A stretch of DNA of 28,944 nucleotides, taken from assembly GCA_902495945.1 (NCBI GenBank), contig CABUZD010000009.1, positions 1 through 28,944 on the forward strand, in the 5' to 3' direction. The DNA comes from an uncultured Collinsella sp. GTDB lineage: Bacteria; Actinomycetota; Coriobacteriia; Coriobacteriales; Coriobacteriaceae. Below the pieces are notes generated by a model. That model searched no databases and was not told where the DNA came from. It saw only the letters and a list, made by a program, of their open reading frames with translations. The translations under genes and the position numbers were made by a program. Shown piece by piece: positions 8,191 to 16,737 of the stretch (positions are counted from its first letter, which is position 1; the number at the start of each line of letters is the position of its first letter).

Positions 8191-8334
8191 CTTTTGTAGG
8201 GTGGTCATAATATCCCCGTCCCAAATCGACTGCTCGGGGAGTCGCATTCGAGCTTGGTTGTCCTCTCAGCCACTCGGCATCCTTCGAGCAGTAATAGTGA
8301 AAAAACTTGCTTAAGTGTTAATCAAGTCAGACAA

Positions 8335-8394
8335 AATCTTGCTCTCTAATTAATCAAGAATCGGTATAATTTTGATTAGCTAGAGAGCAAGATT
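8335..8394. promoter_or_regulatory. promoter inside a long operator-like palindrome
   Basis: AATCTTGCTCTCTA (8335-8348) and TAGAGAGCAAGATT (8381-8394) are perfect 14-bp inverted arms, and an inner dyad TAATCAA (8351-8357) / TTGATTA (8372-8378) continues the symmetry. The centre contains TATAAT at 8365-8370, the best -10 box upstream of the ATPase gene. The right arm ends 8 nt before the start codon, so the palindrome covers promoter and leader. Either a repressor operator or an RNA hairpin over the start region fits. Confidence 0.6.
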
Positions 8395-8402
8395 GGAGAA
8401 TC

Positions 8403-9755
8403 ATGGCATTCAACGACTTGATTGCCCAGAAAATAAAGGACTTTGAACAGCAGGGGGTTCCGCAGGTCTTTGAGCGAGACCTTGATCTAGGAAACCCACA
8501 GGAGCCAAAGCGCGACAACATCGTAAATGTGATTGTGGGGGCCCGCCGTTGTGGAAAGACGTATCGCCTGTATCAGGAGATGCGGCGGCTTCAGAGCCGG
8601 GGCGTTGAGCTTGACCGGATGCTTTACTTCAATTTTGAGGATGAGCGCTTGCGCCCGTATGAGCCATCGCTGCTGGCGGACGTGCTCGACACGTTCTATG
8701 TGCTGTATCCTGCTGCTCGAACCGAGGGCGCTTACATTTTCTTTGACGAGATCCAGGAAATTCCCGAATGGGGTGCGTTTCTGCGGCGTGTAGTCGATAC
8801 GGAGAAAGCGACCGTCTATGTGACGGGATCTTCTTCTAAGATGCTGTCCTCAGAACTTAAGAGCGAGTTCAGGGGTCGTTCTCTTGTGCGAGAGCTTTTT
8901 CCATTGAGCTTTTCGGAATACGTTCGATATAAGACGGGGAGCGTTCCCGAGCCAGATGCGACCTTTTCTCCGAGCGATGCGGCGCTGCTTCGACATCATC
9001 TGATCGGGTATCTTGAACGAGGGGGATTCATCGCGACACTTGAGCAGACGCCTGCAGACGCGATTCAGCTGCTACAGGAATATGCTTCGCGGACGGTCGC
9101 CATGGACGTCGTTGAACGTTACGACGTCAAGAACCCTCGCCTGGCATCGCTGTTCTTGACGCGGTGTATGGCATCTTCGGGACGAGAGCTGTCAGTGAAC
9201 AAAGTGTACAACGAGTTCAAGAGCAGACAGATACCCGTCAGTCGTAATTCGCTCAGCGATTTACTTGAGTATTATGAGGACGCCTACCTGTTATTTTCTG
9301 TGCCGGAGTTCACGCGTTCACTGGCAAATAACATGCGGTCTGCGTCTAAGGTCTACGCTGTCGACCCTGCGATGTTTGGAGCATTCTCTCCGGCATCGGC
9401 ATTGGACCAGGGCCAGAGGCTCGAGACCGCAGTGTTCAATGCGCTAAGAAGAAAGACTCCCGCGGTGAGGACCGGCTCGGTCTGCCGCCTGCTGATCAAA
9501 GAGAAGAGCAAAAGCCATGAGGTGGACTTTGTGGCTGGGGACGCGCTTCTCATGCGGGCTTATAGCCTGATTCAGGTGAGTGCGGATATGGCAAGTGAGA
9601 AAACGCGCGAGCGCGAAATTGCCGCGCTTGATGCCTCGATGGCCCAGTTTGATCTTGGCGAGTCGGCAATCGTTACCATGGATGAACAGACCGATATTCC
9701 ATGCGAGCACGGTGTGGTACACGTTATGCCCGCATGGAAGTGGCTCCTTGCCTAA
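8403..9755 (+). CDS. AAA+ ATPase with C-terminal DUF4143-type domain (450 aa)
   Basis: Member of the AAA_14/DUF4143 group of orphan ATPases common in gut anaerobes; their function is not established. Walker A is GARRCGKT at 46-53 and Walker B is AYIFFDEIQEI with D115 and E116. A sensor-like VTGSSSKML follows, then the conserved RGRSLVRELFPLSFSEY segment. The C-terminal third has a restriction-nuclease-like core (LETAVFNALRR ... HEVDFVAG ... LIQVSAD), usual for DUF4143. TGGAGA precedes ATG 8403. Codon use is less GC-biased than in clpB, suggesting later acquisition. It stands alone, with a palindromic promoter upstream and a convergent gene downstream. Confidence 0.85.
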   Translation: MAFNDLIAQKIKDFEQQGVPQVFERDLDLGNPQEPKRDNIVNVIVGARRCGKTYRLYQEMRRLQSRGVELDRMLYFNFEDERLRPYEPSLLADVLDTFYVLYPAARTEGAYIFFDEIQEIPEWGAFLRRVVDTEKATVYVTGSSSKMLSSELKSEFRGRSLVRELFPLSFSEYVRYKTGSVPEPDATFSPSDAALLRHHLIGYLERGGFIATLEQTPADAIQLLQEYASRTVAMDVVERYDVKNPRLASLFLTRCMASSGRELSVNKVYNEFKSRQIPVSRNSLSDLLEYYEDAYLLFSVPEFTRSLANNMRSASKVYAVDPAMFGAFSPASALDQGQRLETAVFNALRRKTPAVRTGSVCRLLIKEKSKSHEVDFVAGDALLMRAYSLIQVSADMASEKTREREIAALDASMAQFDLGESAIVTMDEQTDIPCEHGVVHVMPAWKWLLA

Positions 9756-9828
9756 TCATCTATGGGCCTGTGGGGTCAGGACCTCCTGGCTCCTTCATCA
9801 CGGTTGGGGAGCACCTTGCTGCGTCAGG

Positions 9829-11331
9829 CTAGTCCTGGGCTTTGATACTCGGCAGGAGAATCTGCGCGAGGTAGTCGGTCTCGAGCTTGGTGGCGGCGTC
9901 GGCCTTGCCGTCTTTGCCGACCAGTACGTTCTTGATCTGGCTGTATGTGTAGCGGTTGCCGGTCGTGAGCTCGACAAGCTCAATCGCCGTATCCATGGGG
10001 TAGGTCGACACGGGGTTCTGCGTGCGCCCGTTGATGGTTTGCGGAATCACGTACGGATAGACAGGGCCGCTGGCGTAGACGGTGTAGCCGTTGCCCAGGC
10101 TGACCGTGCCCAAAACCGTATCGCCGTCGTCGGGGGTAAAGGTCTCGCCGTCGCGCACTGCGACAAGTGTCACGATTGGCGTATTGGTGTCATCGCCCAG
10201 ATAGATGCACAGCGTGCTGACGTTTTGCCAGGTCGCGACCTTGCCATACCACTCAACCGGAATATCGAGCTGATACAGGTTCGTCGCCTTGTGTCGAGCG
10301 TCGGCATCGCGGGCGGACTGTGCCTCGCTTGCGCTTACGGCGTTGGCGGCGGCATCACGGCGCGTAATTGCCGCCTGCTGGAGTATCTTTGCCGCGGCGG
10401 CAGAGCTTGCGCCCCCTTCCTCGGCATACTTGGCGGCGGCGTCGATCTGGTCGTCGGTCACCGTGTCGGCCGAAGGTACCTTGAGCTTAAAGGTGGCCTG
10501 GGCACTCAAATCCTGCCCATCGCTCTTAATGGTGACCTGCGCCTTGGTGGTCGGGACGGTGTAGATGGTGCCGTCTTCCGCGATGGGGGATCCAGCAATG
10601 GAGAGCGTGTAATCGCCGGGCAGCAGCTTAATGCCGCGACCGTGCTCGTCAACGTAGAGCGTTTCGCTCACAGAAGAGCCGTCGGAGTCCTGGCCACTCA
10701 CCTGCACGGGGATCTTTGAGCCGGTGGAGCAGTCGAGCCCCGCGGCATGTACGCCAATTTGCACCGACATCATGGTATGGGCGTTTGCGGCAACCACGGC
10801 GGCCTGCTCTTGCTGGTATCCGTTCCAAGCCGCATAGCCCGCGCCGCCGGCGACGAGCGCGACGGCAACAACGCCTGCCACCATCAGGTTGCGTCGCTTG
10901 GGCGACATCTTGCGATGGCGAACCTCGGCCTCGCGTGCCGAGGGAACGGACGGCAGGGGAATATCGCCCATGGCGATGGTCTCGTCTACGGCTGGTGCGG
11001 AACCCAGGCCAGGAAGCTCGCGGGTCAGCGAATCCTCGGCCGGCAAGCTGTCGAGCAAGACGGTTTCCTCGCCCGTGTCGGATTCGGGCTGGCCGTCGGC
11101 CTCGCATTCGGATTCCTCGTGCCCCGCCTCGTCTTCGGCGGGCGCGGCGCCATCGTCTTTTGCATCCCGATCATCGGGCTGCGCCTCGATTTCCGGCTCA
11201 TCCTGCACATCAACGCTCGAATCGTCAAACGCAATCTCGGCCAGCGCAATCCGGTCAAGGCTCTCCAGGGCCTCGGCACACGCTTCTGCATCTTGGGCCG
11301 CATCTTCTTGGCCTATCGTCTCATCTTTCAT
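9829..11331 (-). CDS. single-pass membrane protein with acidic N-terminus, function unknown (500 aa)
   Basis: Not a family I can name. The first 130 residues are rich in Asp/Glu/Ala and look disordered; a basic patch (RHRKMSPKRR) precedes one TM helix at about 149-169 (LMVAGVVAVALVAGGAGYAAW). By the positive-inside rule the acidic tail is cytoplasmic and about 330 residues are outside. The exterior part has a beta-rich segment (VQVSGQDSDGSSVSETLYVD, LLPGDYTLSIAGSP), a helical Ala-rich hinge, and a C-terminal domain with NLYQLDIPVEWYGK and NGYTVYASGPVYPYVIP, resembling a generic extracellular sensing or binding module. Start ATG 11331 has GGGGGA upstream; an upstream ATG at 11394 lacks this. 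It is transcribed alone, convergent with the ATPase gene. Confidence 0.75.
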   Translation of the reverse strand: MKDETIGQEDAAQDAEACAEALESLDRIALAEIAFDDSSVDVQDEPEIEAQPDDRDAKDDGAAPAEDEAGHEESECEADGQPESDTGEETVLLDSLPAEDSLTRELPGLGSAPAVDETIAMGDIPLPSVPSAREAEVRHRKMSPKRRNLMVAGVVAVALVAGGAGYAAWNGYQQEQAAVVAANAHTMMSVQIGVHAAGLDCSTGSKIPVQVSGQDSDGSSVSETLYVDEHGRGIKLLPGDYTLSIAGSPIAEDGTIYTVPTTKAQVTIKSDGQDLSAQATFKLKVPSADTVTDDQIDAAAKYAEEGGASSAAAAKILQQAAITRRDAAANAVSASEAQSARDADARHKATNLYQLDIPVEWYGKVATWQNVSTLCIYLGDDTNTPIVTLVAVRDGETFTPDDGDTVLGTVSLGNGYTVYASGPVYPYVIPQTINGRTQNPVSTYPMDTAIELVELTTGNRYTYSQIKNVLVGKDGKADAATKLETDYLAQILLPSIKAQD

Positions 11332-11453
11332 ATATCCCCCAAGCTCAATATCGGGACAACACTGTACCCAAAAATGGAGCCATATAAAGCGCATGCGAAA
11401 TATAAGATCCGATTTAACCCGAGTGCATCGTTTAGCCGCATCCTCGCGGCAGC

Positions 11454-11496
11454 AAAAAGCCCCCGGAACGCGGACGAATCACATTCCGGGGGTTCT
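11454..11496 (-). terminator. terminator for the minus-strand tetR/membrane-protein unit
   Basis: Arms CCCCCGGAA (11460-11468) and TTCCGGGGG (11484-11492) form a perfect 9-bp stem. Read on the minus strand the hairpin ends in GCTTTTTG, so it terminates the leftward transcript from 12572. Confidence 0.88.
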
Positions 11497-11564
11497 GCAA
11501 TGCGTTGAGTTGCGCGGAGCCGGCTACGCGGCTTCGTACTCAAGCGATGTTTGCGCCAGGCGCG

Positions 11565-12572
11565 TTACTCGGCGTGAGCGTAATCAACCTTGGCGCGGCG
11601 AGCGGTGGCCTTCTCCCAATCGCTGGTGCCCTCAAAGACATCCTGCTTGTAGGGGTTGCGGCCGAGCTTCTTGGCGCGGTAGGCGATGTAGATGATCGCG
11701 GCGATGTTGGCGACCAGCGCGGCGATCGAGACCGCGGTAGCGGCGCCGGGGTCGAGCGTGGAGTGGGTCACAAAGATGGACTCCTCCTGGAAGTACGGGA
11801 ACACCTGGGCAAACATGCACCAAATGGCCAGCGTAAAGGCGCGGTTCTGGATCCAGCCGCCCTTGTTCCAGATAAAGGCGGCGACAGTGGGTGCCAGCAG
11901 CAGCGCAAAGCCGCAGAACCAGGAGTGGGTGGGCAGGCAGTTGTAGGTGTAGCAGAAGTTCCAGATATCGTAGGCGATGATGTAGACCCAGGTCATGTCG
12001 GGCCACAGCATGTCGGTCTGATCCTCGGAGGCGTAGACGCTCCACCAACCGGTCATGCAGAAGATGTTGATGATACCGGCGATGCCGTTGAACACGTTGT
12101 TCCAGCCGGCCAGCTGCGTGGCACCTTCGGAGGTGACCCAGGTGGACTGGCCCAGGACAAAGAAGTGATAGGCGCTCTCAAAGTCGGACACGACGGCGAT
12201 CATGATGTTGATGGCGACGATCACAAACGGCCATGCGCGGAACCAATGCGCCTTGCCGATCTTGCCCCACTGGTACTTAATGGCAATGAAGCCCCAGCAA
12301 CCGGCCAGCGCCGCGTATACCTTGGCGTAGTGGAACCAGCTGTTCTGGTACACATGGGTGGGGTTGGTGAGCGCCCACTCGGCGCCTTGTGAGACGCCGA
12401 TGGCGATGGCGACGCAGTAGATGGTCATGGCCAGCGGAGCCACGCCAAAGATGATTGCCGCGCCCAGCTTGGTGCGGCGGCCGACCTCGTTGAGCACGAT
12501 CAGGCCAATAAAGACCATGGCCCAGCCGGCCCAGTGGATAAGGGTATCGCTACCCCAAACATCGAACAGCAT
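11565..12572 (-). CDS. polytopic membrane protein, likely DUF5692-type (335 aa)
   Basis: A strongly hydrophobic protein with roughly 8-9 membrane segments and many Trp/Tyr residues between them (VWGSDTLIHWAGWAMVF, PFVIVAINIMIAVVSDFES, WPDMTWVYIIAYDIWNFCY and others). I believe it belongs to an uncharacterised actinobacterial family (DUF5692), but this is from memory. The conserved-looking acidic and aromatic residues inside helices (WNFCYTYNCLPTH) could suit a transporter or sensor; no cofactor motif is visible. AAAGGAGAG precedes ATG 12572. The tetR gene lies 63 bp upstream on the same strand, so the two are probably one operon. Confidence 0.75.
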   Translation of the reverse strand: MLFDVWGSDTLIHWAGWAMVFIGLIVLNEVGRRTKLGAAIIFGVAPLAMTIYCVAIAIGVSQGAEWALTNPTHVYQNSWFHYAKVYAALAGCWGFIAIKYQWGKIGKAHWFRAWPFVIVAINIMIAVVSDFESAYHFFVLGQSTWVTSEGATQLAGWNNVFNGIAGIINIFCMTGWWSVYASEDQTDMLWPDMTWVYIIAYDIWNFCYTYNCLPTHSWFCGFALLLAPTVAAFIWNKGGWIQNRAFTLAIWCMFAQVFPYFQEESIFVTHSTLDPGAATAVSIAALVANIAAIIYIAYRAKKLGRNPYKQDVFEGTSDWEKATARRAKVDYAHAE

Positions 12573-12590
12573 GCTGCTCTCCTTTCACAC

Positions 12591-12618
12591 GCCCGCGGCC
12601 CCTCTTCTGATCGCGGGC
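12591..12618 (-). other. intercistronic hairpin between tetR and the membrane protein gene
   Basis: GCCCGCG (12591-12597) pairs with CGCGGGC (12612-12618) around a 14-nt loop in the 63-bp gap. There is no T-tract on the minus strand, so it looks like an RNA-stability or processing hairpin and not a terminator. Confidence 0.5.
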
Positions 12619-12635
12619 AGTTTGGCCAAATGTCG

Positions 12636-13298
12636 TCAGTTCTGGGGCTTGCGCTCCGGATACTTGGCGGTATAGCCCTCGATGTGGAGTGTCGAGGCGA
12701 TGATTTCCTTGACTGTCTCGTCGGGCACGTCGGGGTGCGTGCGGATATACATCAACAACCCCATGATGAGGGTGTAGAACGTCTCGTAGACATGGTCGAT
12801 GCGTAGCTCATGATGGGCGACAAAGTCCACCACGGTGGTGTCGCAGATGTATTGCGCCACGCGCTGGACCACGTTATGCAGAAAGCCGCCGTAGAGCGCG
12901 CCACTGCTTGAGGTGAGCGTGCTCGGCAGCTCGTGGCCGCTCACGACCAGACGCTTAAAGAGCGGGGCGACGGTGTCGAGCGCGCCTTCGATATCACCGA
13001 CGGTGCGGCCGGCGTTCCACTGCTCGAGCTCGGAGATAAAACCGTCGATTGCCTCGTCCATGACAGCGGTGACGGCGGCGTCCATATCAGCAAAGTAGTG
13101 GTAGAACAATGAGCGCGTGCAGCCGGCTCGCTTGGTCACGGCCGATACCGATAGGTGGGGCACGCCCAGCTCGGAACTCACGGCGCGCACGGCGGCGAGG
13201 ATCTCGCGACGGCGTTCGTCGCCCGTCAGACGTTTGGCCGTGCTGTCGGGCGCGGGGACGGCATCGGCCACAGAGGTGTTCGCTGCGTTATCGCTCAT
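12636..13298 (-). CDS. TetR/AcrR-family transcriptional repressor (220 aa)
   Basis: A DNA-binding homodimer of the TetR family. The N-terminal HTH is clear: TGDERRREILAAVRAVSSEL, then LSVSAVTKRAGCTRSLFYHYF with the hallmark LFYHYF recognition-helix end, followed by DMDAAVTAVMDEAI. The C-terminal ligand/dimer domain is divergent, so the inducer cannot be predicted. ATG 13298 follows AAAGGCGG; an ATG 6 codons upstream lacks a Shine-Dalgarno. The gene is divergent from the large Fe-S/FAD oxidoreductase, and the shared region holds two perfect 15-bp dyads, which suggests that it controls that gene and itself. The downstream membrane protein is probably co-transcribed. Confidence 0.9.
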   Translation of the reverse strand: MSDNAANTSVADAVPAPDSTAKRLTGDERRREILAAVRAVSSELGVPHLSVSAVTKRAGCTRSLFYHYFADMDAAVTAVMDEAIDGFISELEQWNAGRTVGDIEGALDTVAPLFKRLVVSGHELPSTLTSSSGALYGGFLHNVVQRVAQYICDTTVVDFVAHHELRIDHVYETFYTLIMGLLMYIRTHPDVPDETVKEIIASTLHIEGYTAKYPERKPQN

Positions 13299-13347
13299 AC
13301 GTTTGCCGCCTTTCATCCGTTTGAGCCTGACCGTTCGCCTAACAGTC

Positions 13348-13376
13348 TTGAATATTGTTGACGGTTCGTCAATACT
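13348..13376 (+). promoter_or_regulatory. candidate promoter of the oxidoreductase-hypA operon
   Basis: TTGAAT at 13348-13353, a 17-nt spacer, and AATACT at 13371-13376 give a fair sigma-70 type promoter pointing at the oxidoreductase gene. Operator dyad 1 (13358-13372) fills the spacer, so a bound repressor would block RNA polymerase. Confidence 0.5.
13358..13372. promoter_or_regulatory. TetR operator, site 1
   Basis: TTGACGGTTCGTCAA is a 15-bp dyad: TTGACG and CGTCAA are perfect complements around 3 bp. It shares size and half-site with site 2. Length and symmetry match TetR-family operators. Confidence 0.75.
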
Positions 13377-13380
13377 GTTT

Positions 13381-13395
13381 TTGACACAATGTCAA
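13381..13395. promoter_or_regulatory. TetR operator, site 2
   Basis: TTGACACAATGTCAA has TTGACA and TGTCAA as perfect half-sites around 3 bp. Its centre lies 23 bp from the centre of site 1, about two helical turns. An outer 10-bp inverted repeat, TATTGTTGAC (13353-13362) and GTCAACAATA (13391-13400), further links the two sites. Confidence 0.75.
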
Positions 13396-13486
13396 CAATA
13401 ACGGGTGAACGGCGTGGGGGCATGTCGAGCCCGTAAAAAGAGGGGCGCTGCGTGCCTGCCAGGCTGCGGCAAGAGAGGGGACAACC

Positions 13487-16264
13487 ATGATTCTCAACGG
13501 ACCGGGAATTAGCTACACCGAGCCCGACATCGGTGCAGAGTTCGTGCCGCCGCTGCCGGAGCATCCGCGCGAGGCCATCGTCAAACTGTGCGAGCACTGC
13601 ACCAACCGCCTGCTGCATCGCGACGAGCTGCTGGGCTACGAGTACCGGTCGTTTGCCGAGGCCGCAACCGACGAGCAGGCCGAAGTGCTCTGCAAGATGA
13701 AGATGCGCCGTCCCTATACGCTGCCCGAGATGGCCAAGCTCACCGGCATGCCCGAGGCCCAGATCGAGAAGATGCTCGACGACATGAGCTACACGGGTCT
13801 GCTCGAGTACAACTGGGAAAATCCCGAGCGCGCCAAGCAGTGGGTGCTGCCCATGCTGGTACCGGGTTCCGCCGAGTTCCTCAACATGCGTGTGGGTCAG
13901 CTCGAGGAGCATCCGGTCTATGCCAAGTTCTTTGAGCAGGCGTCCAAGGGGCCGCTGTCCAAGGCCACGCCGATGGTGCCGCCCGGAGGCGCCGGCATCG
14001 GCATGCATGTCATTCCGGTCGAGAAGGCCATTGATGCCACGAGCACCTCGGTGCCGATTGAGCATATCGAGCATTGGCTCGACAAATACGAGGGTAAGTA
14101 TGCCGCCAGCACCTGTAGCTGCCGCGCGAGCCGTCGCGTGATGGGCGAGGGCTGCGCCGACGACCCCGCCGACTGGTGCATTGCCGTGGGCGATATGGCC
14201 GACTACGTGGTCGAGACCGACCGCGGTCATTACGTGACGCGCGACGAGGTCTACGACATCTTGCGCCAGGCCGAGGACAACGGCTTTGTGCACCAGATCA
14301 CCAATATCGACGGCGAGAACAAGATCTTCGCCATCTGCAACTGCAACGTCAACGTGTGTTACGCCCTGCGCACCTCGCAGCTGTTCAACACGCCCAACCT
14401 GTCGCGCTCGGCCTATGTCGCCAAGGTCGAGAAGGACAAGTGCGTGGCCTGCGGTCGCTGCGTTGAGGTGTGCCCGGCCGGTGCCGCCAAGCTCGGCCAG
14501 AAGCTCTGCAGCAAAAAGGCCGGGGGCCACGTGCCCGAGTATCCGCGCCAGGAGCTGCCCGATGCCACCAAGTGGGACCATACCAAGTGGTCGCCCAACT
14601 ACCGCAACGATAACCGTATCGAGACGCACGAGTCCGGCACCGCGCCCTGCAAGACGGCTTGCCCCGCGCACGTTGCCGTTCAGGGCTATCTGAAGCTTGC
14701 GGCGCAGGGGCGCTATGACGAGGCGCTGGCGCTCATCAAGCGCGAGAACCCGCTGCCCGCTATCTGCGGCCGCGTGTGCAACCGCCGCTGCGAGGATGCC
14801 TGCACCCGCGGCCGTGTGGACGCCGCCGTGGCTATCGACGAGGTCAAGAAGTTTATCGCCCAGCGCGATCTTGATGCCGCGACCCGCTATGTCCCGCCCG
14901 TGGTGACGCCGACACGCGCTGGCGGCTTCGATCAGAAGATCGCCATCATCGGTGCCGGCCCGGCCGGTCTGTCCTGCGCCTTCTATCTGGCCGAGAAGGG
15001 CTACAAGCCCGTCGTGTTCGAGAAGAACGAGCGCCCGGGCGGCATGCTCACCTACGGTATTCCCAGCTTTAAGCTGGAGAAGGACGTTATCGAGGCAGAG
15101 GTCGAGATCATTCGCCTGATGGGCGCCGAGTTCCGCTATGGCGTGGAGGTCGGTCGCGATGTGACGCTCGACGAGCTGCGCGCGCAGGGCTTTAAGGCCT
15201 TTTATGTTGCCATCGGCTGCCAGGGCGGCCGCCTCGCCGGTATTCCGGGCGAGGATGCCGAGGACGTGACCGTGGCCGTCGACTTTTTGCGCGAGGTCAA
15301 CAGTGGCAAGATCGACGCGCTGCCCGGCCGCACCATCGTGGTGGGCGGCGGCAACGTGGCCATCGACGTCGCGCGCAACGCCTGCCGTCTGGGTTCCGAG
15401 CACGTTGAGATGTTCTGCCTGGAGAGCGAGGCCCAGATGCCCGCCAGCGAGGAGGAGCGTCGCGAGGCCGTTGAGGACGGCGCTCACATCAGCTGCGGCT
15501 GGGGCCCTAAGGAGGTTCACCTGGACGAGGCCGGTCGTGTGTGCGGTATCACCTTCAAGCACTGCACGCGTGTCTTTGACGACGAGGGCCGGTTTGCGCC
15601 CGAGTACGACGAGAACGATCTGCGTCGTGTCGATGTCGACCGCGTGGTCATGTCGATTGGCCAGTCCATTGTGTGGGGCGACCTGCTGGCTGGCTCCAAG
15701 GTGGAGCTCGGCCGCGGCCAGGGTGCTCTTGCCGACCCCCAGACCTATCAGACCGCTGAGCCCGACATCTTTGTGGGCGGCGACGTCTACACCGGTCCGA
15801 GCTTTGCCATCGACGCCATCGCCGCCGGTCACGAGGCCGCCGTGTCCATCCATCGCTTTGTGCAGCCGGGATCCACGCTCACCATCGGTCGCAACCAGCG
15901 CCGCTACACCGCGCTCGACCGCGACGATGTCGTGATTGAGAGCTATGACAACGCGAGCCGCGAGGTGGCGCATGTCGACCGCGAGCGCGAGAAGGCTGCG
16001 CCGTTTAGCGAGTACGTCGAGACCTTTACCGAGGAGCAGGTGCGCGCCGAGACCGCCCGCTGCCTGGGCTGCGGTGCCTCGATCGTCGACCCCAACAAGT
16101 GCATCGGCTGCGGTCTGTGCACCACCAAGTGTGCGTTCGACGCCATCCATCTGGATCGCGACCGCCCCGAGTGCTCCACGATGGTCAAATACGAGCAAAA
16201 GCTCCCAAGCCTCGGCAAGTATGCGCTTAAGCGTGCTATCAAGATCAAATTTGGTCGCAAGTAA
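13487..16264 (+). CDS. ferredoxin-domain / GltD-like FAD-NAD(P) oxidoreductase (925 aa)
   Basis: A large cytosolic electron-transfer flavoprotein. Domains in order: a 300-residue N-terminal part with a winged-helix-like segment (TLPEMAKLTGMPEAQIEKML) and cysteine clusters (CSCRASRR, CNCNVNVCYA); a [4Fe-4S] site KCVACGRCVEVCP from C319; a GltD-type Fe-S domain from C388 (CKTACPAH, then CGRVCNRRCEDAC); an FAD Rossmann fold with GAGPAG near 489; an NAD(P) site GGGNVAID from 620; the GGDVYTGP FAD motif; and a C-terminal ferredoxin with C859/C862 and C872IGCGLCTTKC882. It is much longer than GltD (about 470 aa) and resembles fused NfnB/GltD-like enzymes that pass electrons between NAD(P)H and ferredoxin. 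The true partner is unknown. AGAGGGG precedes ATG 13487. hypA follows 34 nt later. Confidence 0.88.
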   Translation: MILNGPGISYTEPDIGAEFVPPLPEHPREAIVKLCEHCTNRLLHRDELLGYEYRSFAEAATDEQAEVLCKMKMRRPYTLPEMAKLTGMPEAQIEKMLDDMSYTGLLEYNWENPERAKQWVLPMLVPGSAEFLNMRVGQLEEHPVYAKFFEQASKGPLSKATPMVPPGGAGIGMHVIPVEKAIDATSTSVPIEHIEHWLDKYEGKYAASTCSCRASRRVMGEGCADDPADWCIAVGDMADYVVETDRGHYVTRDEVYDILRQAEDNGFVHQITNIDGENKIFAICNCNVNVCYALRTSQLFNTPNLSRSAYVAKVEKDKCVACGRCVEVCPAGAAKLGQKLCSKKAGGHVPEYPRQELPDATKWDHTKWSPNYRNDNRIETHESGTAPCKTACPAHVAVQGYLKLAAQGRYDEALALIKRENPLPAICGRVCNRRCEDACTRGRVDAAVAIDEVKKFIAQRDLDAATRYVPPVVTPTRAGGFDQKIAIIGAGPAGLSCAFYLAEKGYKPVVFEKNERPGGMLTYGIPSFKLEKDVIEAEVEIIRLMGAEFRYGVEVGRDVTLDELRAQGFKAFYVAIGCQGGRLAGIPGEDAEDVTVAVDFLREVNSGKIDALPGRTIVVGGGNVAIDVARNACRLGSEHVEMFCLESEAQMPASEEERREAVEDGAHISCGWGPKEVHLDEAGRVCGITFKHCTRVFDDEGRFAPEYDENDLRRVDVDRVVMSIGQSIVWGDLLAGSKVELGRGQGALADPQTYQTAEPDIFVGGDVYTGPSFAIDAIAAGHEAAVSIHRFVQPGSTLTIGRNQRRYTALDRDDVVIESYDNASREVAHVDREREKAAPFSEYVETFTEEQVRAETARCLGCGASIVDPNKCIGCGLCTTKCAFDAIHLDRDRPECSTMVKYEQKLPSLGKYALKRAIKIKFGRK

Positions 16265-16298
16265 GTAGCCATAACGGGAACGGCGGAAGGAATTAAAA

Positions 16299-16727
16299 GT
16301 GCACGAGCTCGGAATCGTCTATCACATTATTCGCGATGTCGAGAACGTGGCGCGCGCCAATGGCGTGAGTCGCGTTTCGAGCGTCACGCTGCTGCTGGGC
16401 GAGGTCTCGGGCGTCGTTCCCGACTTGCTGCTCGACGCTTGGCGCTGGGCGGCAGATAAAAAGCCCATCGCGCAGGGCGCGGAGCTTATTGTGGAGCCCG
16501 TCGAGGCCGTGACGCATTGCGAGGCGTGCGGCTGCGACTACGCGACGGTCGAGCACGGCAAGACCTGCCCCCATTGCGGTAGCGGCGATACCTATCTGCT
16601 CCAGGGCCAAGAGGTCATGATCAAGCAGATCGAGACCCCCGACGAGGAGCCGGCAGACACTGCCCCCGACGGCCCTTCCGACGTCCTCGACGCCGTCGAT
16701 GCCGCCAACCCCCTCCACATCGTCTAG
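16299..16727 (+). CDS. hypA: [NiFe]-hydrogenase maturation protein HypA (142 aa)
   Basis: HypA delivers nickel to the large subunit of [NiFe]-hydrogenase (or to urease). The invariant N-terminal MHELGIV with His2 (nickel ligand) is present, and a structural zinc site is formed by C74-x2-C77 and C90-x2-C93 (CEAC, CPHC). The GTG start at 16299 is fixed by that motif and by GGAAGGAA upstream. The core ends near residue 115; about 25 extra acidic residues (TPDEEPADTAPDGPSD) form a tail not needed in standard HypA. It sits 34 bp after the oxidoreductase gene and is probably co-transcribed. No hydrogenase or other hyp gene is in the window. Confidence 0.93.
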   Translation: MHELGIVYHIIRDVENVARANGVSRVSSVTLLLGEVSGVVPDLLLDAWRWAADKKPIAQGAELIVEPVEAVTHCEACGCDYATVEHGKTCPHCGSGDTYLLQGQEVMIKQIETPDEEPADTAPDGPSDVLDAVDAANPLHIV

Positions 16728-16737
16728 GATCCCCTAT

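Noticed and set aside
13313..16198. A 961-codon open frame on the minus strand opposite the oxidoreductase gene.
   Set aside because: It is the antisense shadow of a GC-rich gene: His/Val/Leu/Gly-rich composition, no domains, and no ribosome-binding site.
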